Assembly: GCA_017506865.1 (NCBI GenBank)
Contig: JAFCMP010000510.1
Location: forward strand, 558,001-622,000
Length of the DNA: 64,000 nt
Direction: 5' to 3'
From: Tribonema minus
Taxonomy: Eukaryota > Sar > Xanthophyceae > Tribonematales > Tribonemataceae
Below are positions 53,501-64,000 of the stretch, piece by piece. Both the position numbers and the translations under genes were made by a program. The notes beneath the pieces are model-generated. The model was given only the letters and a program-made list of their open reading frames with translations. It was not told where the DNA came from and did no database searches. Every line of letters begins with the position of its first letter. Position 1 is the stretch's first letter.

Positions 53501-54622
53501 CTCGTCAGCCTCTTTGTGTGCCGTACTATGCGGCTGCAAGTCCAGCAGAGCGAGTCCACCAAAGCCGCTGACCGAGCAAAGCCTGTGCCCGACTTCGTCA
53601 TCGGCCTCTGCGGCAACAGCAACAAGAGGATGGGAAAGAAGACCTTCACCAAAATCCTCACCAGGCTGGGCATGTGCCACTTTGCGTTGGCCAGGTGGGG
53701 TCCTTACTCCATCCGCAATCAGTGGGTATCGGACATGTTCATGCAGGCGCACAACATTGAGGTGACAATGGGGAGGGCCGCGGCGCAGGAGTACCTGGCT
53801 AACGCGATGAAGGACATCCACAGCAGCGTAGATGCGGCAATCACCAACTACAACCAGACGCTGAGGATACAGTACGCCAGCTGCCTGCGGCCGTCCAAGT
53901 ACAAGCGGGTCAACGACGGGTATGGGACGCAGGCAACTGCTAGCGCCAGCGAGAGCGTCAGCAGCGGCGGCGGCTCCAGCGGTGGCGGCATCAGCAGCTG
54001 GGGGGCAGACACATACGGTGGGGGGGCGCACGCCATGCCTCTTGGCAAAGACATGTTGATCTTGCAGCAGCGGCAGACTGCTGCTATGGAGCAGATGGCA
54101 GCAGCCACAGCAGCGGCGCAGGCCACATCGGCTGCGGCGCAAGCCACACTGGCCGCTGTGCTGGCTCATATACAGGGTAAGCAAGATAAGACCGATGCAG
54201 CGTCGGCACCCTCCACCACAGCAGCACCCTCCCACGCCGCATCACCCTCCATTGCTGCACCGCTGTCCAGCGCCGCACCACCGTTTACAAAGGCTGCAGC
54301 GCCAACGATGCCCCCTCAGCAGGTTGCCCAAGCGCCGCCCCCCCTACAGTACATGCAAGCGCAGCCCCCCCAACAGTACATGCAGCTGGCACTTCCCCAC
54401 CAGTACATGCAGATGATGCTCCACCAGCAGTATATGCAGATGGCATTCTGGCAGCAGGCTTTTATGCCCCAAGCTCATGTGCACCAGCTTGGAAATGCGC
54501 AGCCCATGCGCCGCACAATCAGCGAGTCCCCGCATGCGGTTCCACGCAGTGTTCAGAATGGCCCTCCCGGTCTCTACTTCACAGGCCTTGAGCACATGGG
54601 CAACAACACAAACAGGCCTTGA
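47582..54622 (+). CDS. Unrecognised multi-exon gene with acidic, Pro-rich and Gln/Met-rich regions
   Basis: Exon A ends at 47858 (STIESE/gtaagc); its start is either an acceptor near 47567 or ATG 47643. Exon B is 48076 to about 48750 (VSWVRTTKFSSK ...). The intron to about 50710 is filled by a 378-bp satellite. Exon C is about 50711-52541 (donor ctg/gtgagt). Exon D is 53384-54622 (TIDSPANKKSMGKG to NTNRP). Exon B holds a Tudor-like FVVRYGDGARRTL and a poly-Pro run. Exon C starts with a Pro/Ala minisatellite, then GVEEYGLSHILSEARPGQG, an acidic block at about 51160-51320, and a conserved-looking region to NRASLVFAKIINGEIRLFL. Exon D has a basic region (GNSNKRMGKKTFTKILTRL, ARWGPYSIRNQWVSDMF) and a Gln/Met-rich tail (QQYMQLALPHQYMQMMLHQQ). 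Joins A-B and C-D keep frame. No family is recognised. A nuclear or DNA-associated protein is a guess from composition. Upstream exons may lie left of the LTR element. Confidence 0.7.
48775..50650 (+). repeat. 378-bp higher-order satellite within an intron
   Basis: ggcctgtcggaaa recurs at 48808, 49183, 49561 and 49939 (spacings 375, 378, 378). Each unit comprises two related halves: one with gagttcataaagtgtaaata and catgatcgaaagtgtgggtg, the other with tcagaggctgaccctaaatg and tgatcagaagtgtaggtgag. After 50210 the order collapses into about three degenerate half-units. The middle two units are almost identical, which indicates recent homogenisation. Confidence 0.93.
50714..50900 (+). repeat. 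Pro/Ala-coding minisatellite at the start of exon C
   Basis: Units of ccagccgcccctccagccac and gccgcgccagccgccacg repeat two to three times (period about 63). In the exon frame they give PAAPPATPPAAPAATP. They begin directly after the splice acceptor. Confidence 0.85.
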
Positions 54623-55384
54623 GCAGGGGGCGGGGTACTGTCAAGGGTTCGTTACTGCATCGTGTGCCGTGCTTGTAACATTAGTCATCCGATAAGTTGG
54701 CTAGGACGCAGTGGGCGTGCATGCCTCGGGTGCCTGTGGAACTAACCAGAGTGAAAGTGTTCCTGAGGCACATTTGCTTTATGCTGTGTGTGGTAAGCAG
54801 GCTAAGTTCAATCTGAAGGCTCTGACGAGGTGGTGCTGTTCTGCTGTTCTGCCTTCTGTTGTCGTTGCTTGTGCATTCTGACATTGTTTGCTACATGTAA
54901 TCGCAGCACGCTGGCCACGTTTGCAGTCCTGCATTCTGGCACTCCGCCAACGTAGATGCATGCACATGCTCATTGGGTGCAATGCTTGCCTGCCACCACC
55001 AGCCCCAAATTTGTTTCCGCGTGACACCGCTGACACTGCCGGCATGCGACTGCTTATGTTGTGCAATAGCCATGATGTGCCCCCGGCCGGATAGTCATCA
55101 TCTCGCTCGTCAATGTTGAGGAATTGACCATCTCTTAGCCTGATTGCGAACATATGTAGCGTAACGAAATACGCACAACTCGTGGAAATCGAATACCAGC
55201 GAAAGCAGCAGCATGAAAAAAAAACAGCACACAAATAGAAACAGAGGCTTCAGGGTTGCGAACATATGTGGCATGACGAAGTGCACACAAGCATGGAAAC
55301 TGAATACGAGCGGAATTGGCAACATAAGAAATCACAGCACGCAAATCGAAATCCAGACATCATGATGCCCGAGCGTTGATTTTA
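54623..55384. other. Intergenic between convergent genes
   Basis: No gene. A 130-bp direct duplication is visible: gcgaacatatgt-g-gtaacga at 55145 and gcgaacatatgtggcatgacga at 55257, each followed by a-cacaa-c-tggaaa-tgaatac and gca-gaaa text. Confidence 0.6.
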
Positions 55385-57157
55385 TTACATGGCACAGCGC
55401 TTCTGCAAGTTTGCGCAATGGTCTAGCTGGTCGTCATACGTGGCACGCAGCTGGTGGTTCTCCTTTTGTAGCTGCTGCAGCCGACCGCGAATATGGTCAT
55501 TGTGCTGAGCCATATCGAATAGTGCATCACTCTCACTGCTGTATTTCCCGATAAATATGCCCCTTCCTCTACACATGCTAGTGACCTCAGCCCAGAGCTC
55601 ATACCTCTGATTGGCCAAGACATCACGTGCAACTTTTAGCGCTTTGACCTCCTGCCTCAGCTGCTGTTCATCCTCTCTCAGTGACCGACTCTCCTCTAGG
55701 TGTTCCGCTCTCATGTCCCCCAGCCTTACAAGCCAACGGCTCTGCACATCCTGCATTCCCGCCGCCGTCGCCTCCGCGGCTTCTACGCTGGCGCGCAGGC
55801 GCGTTGTGTCCTCCTCTGCTGCCTTGCGCGCACGCCTGTCTAGCACCTTCTGCAGCACGTCCGTGCCATGCTGAGTTTAGATGTGCTGCATTGTTGCCAG
55901 CGCCTGCTGCGGGGCGCCAGAGGCGACCGTGCTGACAATCTGGCGCACCTCCTGCTCACCGCCATGTGTTATAGCGTGTGCGACATGGGTCGCAGCTGCC
56001 TCCATGATGTGGGACAGCATGGCACTCTTGTTAAGGCCAAAGCCCCCTTGAACGATGTGACCAGGCAGCTCGATGTCTGACACCACCGGCCACAGCGTAC
56101 GCACCCCCGCATTACTTGTTACTATGGTCCACCGATCGGTGTACACGTTGCCGGAGTAGTCCCTCGGTAGACTGATGCGGTACCCGGTGGAAGCACGAGG
56201 CAGCGACGTGTGGAAGTGCCGCACGCCAAAAGAGCTGCTCATCCGCCCCACTGTGCTGATGAACGACTTCAGGCCGTCCCGAGTCGGTTTGCATCCGCCA
56301 CCGAGGTGCACGAACAGGAAGAAGGACGGGGCTAAAGCTCCGCTGCGCGTAGCCATGACGACCGCCGCAGCATCCACCACATTGCACAGCAGCGCCGTGG
56401 TCCATATGCGTGCACAGATTGTCTGCGTATCGGCGTGTGGAAACAGCTGCCATGAGGGGTTCCGTGCATCCTCGACTTCCGCAACAGACCAGCCCTCCTC
56501 TTCTTGGTGGCGAAGATCCGTGAGGCGGTGTTCGGAGAAGATGAAGTCTGTGCCGCTGCTTGTCGTCTTGACGTATGCAACGTCGTGCAGGCTGTTGCCG
56601 GGCAGCCGCTTCTGGAACAGCAGGGGATGGTAATTGATCTGGATGATGTAGCCGCACCACTGGCTCGGCAGCCGCTGCTGGTGGCTCGCCACGAACTGCT
56701 GCAGGCGCGGGTAACTGTTGTTGAAGGCCTGGAACACGTCTGCATCCACCGAAATGCGAGGGACGGTTGCGGCAGTTCCTTGAGCGAACGGAACCAGTGT
56801 ACCGGCAGTCGGCGCGGGGGCCCTTACCAACGACAACTGCTGGCCAGCAGCCGGTGGAAATAAGCGTCGAATCTCGTTCTGACCCGCAATTATGCTGCTG
56901 GCCTCCGGCTGCACGAGGGTGATGGTGTCGCCGAGCTGTTTCTGCCTCATCGCAGTTGCTATCTCCTTATAGTGGGCACGGCAGCTGCGGTTTGTCATGC
57001 TGATTAACACCGATCCATGTGGCCCAGGCACAACGGCCTTTGTGGAGGGCACACTTCGCGCAGCTTGCAATACCAGCTCCGCTGCTGCGGGTACATCGCT
57101 GATGTACTCCAGCCGGTAAGCGCTGCTGCACTTGTGTGGATCCTTGTTGGGCGACAT
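55385..57157 (-). pseudogene. Unrecognised gene, core domain plus C-terminal coiled coil, split by an in-frame stop (paralog 1)
   Basis: ATG at 57157 (MSPNKDPHKCSSAYRLEYIS) gives about 425 codons to a TAA at 55877-55879. The same frame then continues TQHGTDVLQKVLDRRARKAA to 55385 as a coiled coil (VKALKVARDVLANQRYELWA, LQQLQKENHQLRATYDDQLD). Core landmarks: SVLISMTNRSCRAHYKEI, QWCGYIIQINYHPLLF, DAAAVVMATRSGALAPSFFL, SNAGVRTLWPVVSDIELPGH. The same landmarks occur in the plus-strand gene at 61.1-63.0 kb. I do not recognise the family. The stop may be a nonsense mutation, a terminator followed by an untranslated relic, or part of an unseen intron. A proline-capped linker (about 56770-56880) separates the N-terminal module from the main core. 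Confidence 0.65.
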
Positions 57158-58519
57158 GGTGCTTGCAGCAGTGTCAGCAGCAGCAGTAGAGCCGGTGACG
57201 GTGTGCTCTGTCCTCAACCGCCACCCTGGCAGCTATACCGCAAGCACTCACCGCTCTCTATCTCAAGAGCAACTTTGTCCCTCAGCCCACTGCTGCTGCT
57301 GCTGCTGCCTAGTTTTGAAATCGTCTCAAGGGGTGGGGTGTCTGCAAATTGTTCTGGAACGCGCTGTGTCCGGGGTGTCAGCTGCTGCTGCTGCTGCTGG
57401 CTGCTGTGAAACCACATGACGCTTGTTGTAACTGGTCTTTTCGAGGAGGGGAGTGCAGCGAGTTGTGTTCTCAGTCCCTGACCTGCAGCTGCGAGCCCGA
57501 GAGCTGCGCCGCGAGCTCGGTTCGCCGCGAGCTCTCACAACACAAACTTCTTTTCCCAGGCCTCTGACGCATTCTCTTAATCTGTCACAAAGGGTGTGTC
57601 TACAAAGAAGTTGTCTGGACCCGAGAGCTGAAGATGAGCTCGCGGGTCTCGGTTGCCAGCTGCTGCTGGTTTCTAAGGCATGACCTTTTTTGTTGTTGGC
57701 CTCGTCAAGGCGACCAGCGGTGGTGATGTTTTGTGCCTGCTGCGATCCACACCTTTGTCAATGGTTCTACTTCAAGTTCCTTTGGGCAACCTCAACTGCA
57801 CCGGTGGTTGTAGCTGTCGTTGCCTGTTGCATTAGATGACTTAAGGCGCGAGATGCAGATGATAATACAGGAGCGGGCGTGCAAGATTGACAAAGATGGC
57901 TCACTGCCCTACTTGCAGCCAAGAAGGCGTTGCAGAACTACCGGTGGTGACAGTGCTATAGCCTGCCTTGAAATTGGCGACGGACTCCGAGGCGCAACAA
58001 TGCAGGCAAGGGCAAGAAGTGTGCGCACCACCATCCTTGATGAAAGGCAGCAAGTCAGCATGCAGACATGTGCAGGAGAAGCCTGACACCACCGTTAATA
58101 CATGGTGGCCTACTCTTTCTCTGTCTTGAGGCTGAAACATGTTGAGCCCTCATGTAGGGGATGCTCCGACCTCCATCAAACTAATACCCTGCTGATAGCT
58201 TAAAGCTCACCCTCTTGCAGTTCCTTTAGCTTACGCTGGTGCGCTACTCTCCTACACAGTGAAGGTTTGGTGCAGCCTCACACCATCTGATTTGATCTGA
58301 TCATTCACGATAATCATTCAACACCAACCTAAAGGAGGCTTTTCTGCTCTTGCTCTTGCACGCCACGTTTGTTCTACCGAGCGGTAGACATCTGGAGGGA
58401 GTGCTTCATCTCTTCCCTCAAGGCACAAAGGCAGGCAGCTACACGCTCATGAGGAGGACTTGTTTGGATTTGACATTCAACAGCAATTGCAAGACACCGC
58501 TGTGTGAGGGACACCCCCC
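57158..58519. other. Upstream region of the paralog pair, no gene recognised
   Basis: Contains short CTG/CAG runs (57289-57308 and 57381-57402), a repeated gagctcg word cluster at 57500-57540, and no supported ORF. It is the presumed promoter side of the minus-strand gene. Confidence 0.5.
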
Positions 58520-60950
58520 TACACAGTCAGCCCGTCAGCCCCCCAATGGTTCCAGCCTCCATAATCACCGCAGAACATGCCCCTCCATGTCAACTTTAGC
58601 TGCAGATATCCCGGTCGCCGAGCGCCTAACGACTAGGCGCGCCAGCCAAGGCCTTCACTTATTGCCAAATGCGATTTCAGCGCAACAGAACTCATAGGAG
58701 ATTGTGATGTGAAGCCTTTTTGTGTGCTCTCAAAAACAACAGTGGCGCCTAGGCGCTAGGCGTAGGCGCAGGCACTTTTGTACATACCATCAGTCAGCGC
58801 CTCAGCCCCCTGAGTGTTTCCAGCCTCCATATCTACAGCAGAACACGCGCCTCTATCTCACCTTTAGCTGCAGATGTCACCTGGTCCGTTCGCCTGCGCC
58901 TAATGTCTAGGTGCGCCAGGCAAGGCCTTGACTTACTGCCACATTTATTTTCAAACAGAACTCAGGAATTCCTGACCTGTAGCCTTCTGGTTTGCTCTAA
59001 TTTACGCACACAGGTTACTGTCAGTGACAGCCTAGAAGGCAGCGGCAGCGCCTAGGCGCTAGGCGCTAGGCGTAGGCGCAGGCATTCTTTTGGATTACGT
59101 ACCATCAGTCAGCCCCTCAGTGGTTTCAGCCTCCATAATCCTAGCAGAATATGCCCATCCATCTCAACTTTAGCCGCATATCATCTCAATTTTAGCTGCA
59201 CATATCACCGGTCCCTAGCGCTTAATGACTAGGCGGGCCCGATACGGCCTTAACTTACTGCCACATATCTTCAGCCAAATACGGCCTTGACGTACTGCCA
59301 CATATCTTCAGCCAAATATCTTCAGTGAAAGAGCTCTCATAATGATATTGTGATCTGAAGCCTTCTTGTTTGCTCTCGAAGAAAGAAACAGGTCAGCCCT
59401 ACTTGGCAGCAGTAGCGCCTAGGCGCAGGCGCAGTCAGCCCCTGGGTGGTCTCAGCCTCCATAATCGCGGCAGCAATCGATCAACTTTAGCTGCAGATAT
59501 CACCGTTCGCCTGCGCCTAACGACTAGGCGCGCCAGGCGAGGCCTTGACTTACTGCCAAATTTATTTTTCAGTCAAAGAGATCTCATTGGATATCCTGAT
59601 CTGTAGCCTTCTGGTTTGCTTTAAAAAAGACACAGGTCAGCCTACATGGCAGCGGCGGCGCCTAGGCGCTAGGCGCTAGGCGTAGGCGCAGGCATCCTTC
59701 TGGTTTACGTACCATCAGGCAGCCCCTCAGTGGTTTCAGCCTCCATACTCCCAGCAGAATATGCCCATCCATCTCAACTTCAGCCGCAGATCATCTCCAT
59801 CTAGCTGCAGATATCACCGGTCCCTAGCGCTTAATGACTAGGCGGGCGCGATAAGGCCTTGACTTACTGCCAAATACATTCAGCCCAATATCTTCAGTGA
59901 AAGAGCTCACATAACGATTATTGTGATCTGAAGCCTTGAAGTTCTTGTTTGCTCACGAAGAAAGAAACAGGTCAGGCTACATGGCAGCGGTAGCGCCTAG
60001 GTACAGGTGCAGTCAGCCCCTGGGTGGTTTCAGCCTTCGTAATCACAGCAGCAATCGCTTAACTTTAGCTGAGGATATCACTGTTCGCCTGCGCCTAACG
60101 ACTAGGCGGCCAGAAAAAGGCCTTGACTTACTGCTGTTTTTTTTCTTCGGTAAAAAAAAAAAATAGATCTCATAGGAGATCGTGATCAGAAGCCTTCTTG
60201 ATTGCTCTCATGAAAAAGCAACAGGTCAGCCTACACGGCAGCGGTGGCGCCTAGCCAGTAGGAACATAGGTGTAAGCTTTTTCTTACAACATACAATCAG
60301 TAACCAGCTCCTCAGTAGTTCCAGCCTCGTAATCATAGCAGAGCACGCCTCTCCATGTCAGTTGCAGCTGCAGATATCACCGCAGTCGCCTGGCACCTAA
60401 CGCCTCAAGGTCAGCTAGGCGCGTGTTGTGTGCCCCCTTGCTTCCGATCCAGTATCGAAAAGCCCGTGCGTTAGTGTAGCTCCTCTACCAGGTGCTCAAC
60501 ACTGCCTAGGCGCTAGGCGTAGGCGTAGGGGCTAAGCGGCGCCGAAAGCAGGCGTGAACTACAGACTTCAAGCTGTAGCACCAACTGAAGCGCATGCGCC
60601 TAGCGTCCAGCGTTTGCTTCTCGCCTCGACTAGCTCGCCAAATATTTTTCGTGAAAGAGATCTCATGATGAGAATGTGATCTGATGAAGCCTTCCTGTAT
60701 GGTCTAAGAAAACATAGGCAGCACGTCGGCCCACCCGGTTGCGCTAGGCGCGTCTAAGGCGTAGGAATTTTTTTCCAAGCGTGTAGTATAACCAGTCAGC
60801 CCTTAGCGGCTTGACAGCAGAACGCGCCTCACCGTCTTACGTCCAGCAGCAGACATCACCGCAGTCGCCTAGCACCTCACGCCTGACGTCTAACTCGGCA
60901 CGATTCGTGTGCTGTTTGCTTCTGAACCGATAACGGTTCTTTGTCGGCTG
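58520..60950. repeat. Tandem array of about 270-320-bp modules with GGCGCCTAGGCGC hairpin arms
   Basis: ggccttgacttactgcca-type words recur at about 58652, 58922, 59241, 59542, 59856 and 60118. Each module has agcgcctaggcgctaggcg ... taggcgcaggc at one side and gcctgcgcctaacgactagg cgcg at the other. These are imperfect inverted repeats around a roughly 170-bp core (ccatcagtcagcccctcagt, cagcctccataatc, gctgcagatatcaccg). Units become degenerate after 60250. The array fills the gap between the two divergent paralogs. Confidence 0.88.
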
Positions 60951-61049
60951 TGACGGTGAATACAGCTGCGTTACCAGGTGCTCAACACCGGCGCTAAGCG
61001 TAGGCTCAGAATACAGTGACAGAGCGGCTCAGAACAATAAATAACAAGT

Positions 61050-63003
61050 ATGGAAGAGAGCAGGAAGAGAACTACGTACTACAAGCTGGAGTACGAGCTG
61101 AGAGGCCCTAACCCAGATGCTCAGTCGCAACTCATAACAGCCGCGTGCAGTCTAGATAACACGGATACTGCAGCAGCAGGTGAGGGCAGGTCTGTGGTCA
61201 TCAGGCTCAAGCAACAGAGAAGCTGCGAGACCCACTGTCGGCTGATGATACAGGCACTGACCGCTATGGGCGTCACATCAATCCAGTGCGCCCTCCAATA
61301 CCTGCGCCGAAGCCACCTCTCTCTGTTCCAGCAGCGACGTCCACAGCAATCGTTCCAGCTGCAGCTCAGGGGCAGGCGACCCTCCATATGGACCAAGAGA
61401 TCGCCAGCGCCTTTTCGGAGAACCGCATGCACCAGTATGTGGAGCAGCGCCAGCGGCAGCAGTGGGGCGGCTACATCTTGAAGCTACAACTCGCACCACA
61501 GTGCTTTGGCGTCGCTGCCCGGCCAGTCTCTGGTGCTGGCTGGCAGATTCACGTCATGGAGTACCTCAACGTCAACACTCACACTGTCAGCGACGCCAAA
61601 AGGGTGGCGGAGTCTAGAGCCCGCTTCGAGCAGGAGCAACGCCGCCGCAGAGCCGAAAATGGTCATATCGAAGATGACAATGCTTACAACGACGCCGAGC
61701 CGGGTTGGATTTACGGAGGCGACCAGGAAGCGATCAGAGGACCACACAATCCGCTGTGGCGCTCATTCACGGAGGACGACTACGTGCCATTTTGCCAACG
61801 TGTGCGTGCCGCGGTCTCAACCCACATGGGCAGCGCCGTCGAAGCGACCGCTATCGTCATGGCATCACGGAAGGCACCTCTAGCGCCGTACTTCTACCTT
61901 TACGTCAAAGCTGCTACGCCAACCCTCGCTGCCCTCCAGATATTTCTACAGAACATCAGCCAGGTGCTGAGCGTTTCAAAGTGCGCACCGCCGTGCTTGA
62001 GAATGGAAGTGCCCTTGCCGCCCCCAAAGGGCAATATTAACAACATGGTCAAGTACTCAAGCGCGGTGGTGACCATGGACGGCATGCTGACAGCTTGGCC
62101 TCTGGCGACTGACTTTATGGTGCCTGTCGAAGCCTTTCGAGGTGGCACGACTTCCGCCAACAGCACTCTCCTACGCCATCTCGCACAGCATGCTGTTCCG
62201 CACATCGTGGACGCTTACTGCTCGCGGGACCCGCAGCGGTTGGCGTTGGCATTGTCAAACACTCTGCTGGGCGCAAGTGGACCGATGCGTGCATATCGCG
62301 CGCTGGAGGACATTGTCAGTGACGGCGGCGGCAGCGAGGCGATGCAAGCAAGGTTGGAGGCATTCAGGTGTACTGAGGTGGAGGAAGATCTCTTGTGCAT
62401 CCAGCAGCGGCAGGAGAAAGTGGAGTTGCTGCACCAGCAGGAGCTGGAGCAGCTGCACAAGGATGCGGCGCAGCGTGAGCAGGAGCTGGAGAGCAAGGTG
62501 CGCAACTACAGCAGTCGTACGCCCGCAAGCAGCAGGAAGTCCACGCACTGCAGCGCCAAATCAAGGAGCTGGACGAGCACCAATCGTCGATGATGGTAAG
62601 GCACCGAGTTGCCCTTCAGGCCATTGAGTTAGGTGAGGGGGGGTGGGAACAGGACTTTGTTGAGTTGCAAACTCAGTTTGCGTCTCTTGTTCGCGAGGCA
62701 AAAGACGCTGTTTGGACTGCAGAAATCAACCACGGGCGGTGGGACAGCAGGGCACAGACACTACGCGCACAGTATAAGCAAACGTCTGCAGTGCGACAGC
62801 AATTGCGAAGCCTGACACAACAGCTTGAAAAACTGCAAGATGAAACTGCAAATCTGAAGCGCAAGAGCCGTAGTGCCTTGAATGAGCAGATGAGGTTGGA
62901 GGTTGATCTTGAGATTTCGCAATCAGGTATCGAAGAGCAATTCGTACTGCTACACGACCAGGCGCACAAGCTGGGGTACCAGCTCACTGTCACCAAACTT
63001 TGA
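61050..63003 (+). pseudogene. Unrecognised gene, core domain plus C-terminal coiled coil, with two frame changes (paralog 2)
   Basis: ATG 61050 gives MEESRKRTTYYKLEYELRG up to about GVTSI near 61280. The conserved reading then moves to the frame of 61286-62593 (VRPPIPAPKPPLSVPAATST, QQWGGYILKLQLAPQCFG, ATAIVMASRKAPLAPYFYLY, WPLATDFMVPVEAFRGGTT). After ELESKV near 62500 it moves again to AQLQQSYARKQQEVHALQRQ and on to the coiled coil ending LGYQLTVTKL at 63003. Landmarks align with paralog 1 in the same order, and the extra loop near 61600-61740 is charged (ARFEQEQRRRRAENG). Each frame change is one base; short introns, sequence errors or decay are all possible. Function unknown. Confidence 0.65.
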
Positions 63004-64000
63004 TGGAAGCGGACAGCCATCAGTTAACAATTGTCGTTGTTGCATTGACTACACTGCACACATGCTGGTGCGGATCAACTGCCGCCATCTTGCTTGTTCT
63101 TTTGAAATGGTATGGTGTACTAACTTAAAGTCTTTTGTTATGTGTAGGTGCACAAACCCTCGGTAGAGCGGCCCACAATCTTTCATGTTGTCCGCACAAG
63201 CAACCGGCCTCCCTCGCGGCCCCTTTTAACAAGAATATTAATAAGCAGCCAACAAAAGATGTACTACTGCCGATATTGTGACATGGTGAACCCAACATTG
63301 CGCGTGCAGCCTGCTGTGCCACAGCATGGTGCATCCATTGCCCCACAGGTTTTGTCAATGGCTGTAATGGTGCAGGCAGATGAGCATGGTTTGGGCTCAG
63401 GGCCTGGCAAGGGTTATGTTGCTGAATACGTGAAAGTGTGCCAGTGCAGTGTGCGACCCATGTATGCTCCTGATTTGGTCTGGTGACACCTTGGGCACCC
63501 ACTTTTGCGGCGTGGACTCGGTTACATGCATCACAACTCACCTCTACAATAGGAGCCATTGCAGCGGCGGCAGGCACCACAATAGTTTTCCGCCGCCAAG
63601 CCAGATGAATATAGACGGTTTAACACGGGGCGCAAAAGGAGGCCGAACAAGTGCTAAGCAGGTTGCCAAACATATATCGCGGATGTGTCGGTATTGCTGG
63701 GGGGTATATCGCGGGCGTATTGGCATTTCTAGGCGGTATACGTATATAGCGAACGCAGAAGGCGCAGCCGAGCTTATGTGCCAGCCCTGACTGGCCTGCA
63801 GAAGATAAATGAGATAACATGTCCATATGCTGTTTTAGAATGATGAAAATGCCAGGACACGACAGCAGAAAATTTAGTCAAAAAGTAGTTACCCCTAGAG
63901 TGGCAGACGCCAGCCACAAAGACATCGCCACAGCGGCGAGCTGGGGGGGGGGGGGCTTCTTTGAAGCCTGTTCTTGTCTTACAGATTCTGGGCGAACTTC
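63004..64000. other. Right edge, no firm gene
   Basis: A plus-strand open stretch (63148-63486) follows an acceptor-like gttatgtgtag and contains MYYCRYCDMVNPTLRVQPAV, a possible CxxC exon, but I could not confirm it. Between 63660 and 63760 short words (tatatcgcggg, ggcggtatacg) repeat. A run of about 14 Gs occurs at 63942-63955. Nothing else is supported. Confidence 0.4.

Noticed and set aside
51780-54235. 271- and 290-codon minus ORFs
   Set aside because: Antisense shadows of exons C and D, whose sense frames have consistent splice sites and protein-like composition.
63125-63580. 151-codon minus ORF
   Set aside because: No recognisable domain, and it overlaps an equally weak plus ORF; not supportable.
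1-64000. tRNA, rRNA, riboswitch or telomere repeats
   Set aside because: I found no cloverleaf, conserved rRNA core or TTTAGGG-type telomere arrays by eye.

Overview
This window is nuclear DNA from a eukaryote, most likely a green alga (Chlorophyta). I infer this from a multi-exon OLA1 gene with long GT-AG introns, abundant CAG/CTG triplet runs, and a mix of a MULE-type transposase, a Ty3/gypsy element and an endonuclease-bearing LINE. No bacterial operons, tRNA, rRNA or CRISPR are visible. The lineage call is inference.

Layout. From 0 to 7.5 kb the sequence is mostly non-coding, with a partial exon, tandem repeats, a decayed retroelement fragment and an old copy of a 276-bp repeat. From 7.5 to 12.2 kb, on the minus strand, lies a MULE-type transposase gene in several exons: a FAR1-like zinc domain, DDE-type core motifs and a SWIM finger joined to a PDZ domain. 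It is divergent to a complete nine-exon OLA1/YchF-type ATPase gene (12.9-22.6 kb, plus), which I could splice to 401 codons. OLA1 introns carry copies of the gene's own exon edges. At 23.8-24.9 kb is a 5'-truncated LINE copy.

From 28,505 to 46,950, on the minus strand, is the centrepiece: an 18.4-kb Ty3/gypsy LTR retrotransposon with 299-bp LTRs that differ at three positions, a polypurine tract and a 4-bp target duplication (AATG). It encodes Gag, then a C5-cytosine DNA methyltransferase domain, then protease, RT, RNase H, integrase, a chromodomain-like segment and two Tudor-like segments. It is interrupted twice. One insertion is a GC-rich LINE (about 38.03-42.0 kb) carrying RT and a restriction-like endonuclease; it lies in frame and creates an artificial 2264-codon ORF. 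The other is a 3.4-kb unit bounded by identical 276-bp direct repeats around a coiled-coil ORF, sitting in the protease gene. Without these the element would be about 11 kb.

The LTR element sits inside an array of 80-bp repeats whose other half lies at 46.95-47.58 kb. That array runs into an unrecognised multi-exon plus-strand gene (47.6-54.6 kb) with a 378-bp satellite in one intron. The right end (55.4-63.0 kb) holds two unrecognised paralogous genes pointing away from each other. Between them is an array of hairpin-forming, GGCGCCTAGGCGC-rich modules. Both paralogs are broken near the same place, between a globular core and a C-terminal coiled coil.

The main novelty candidate is the gypsy element that carries its own cytosine methyltransferase plus a chromatin-reader-like C-terminus. 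A recurring theme is tandem duplication of splice-site or exon-edge segments.
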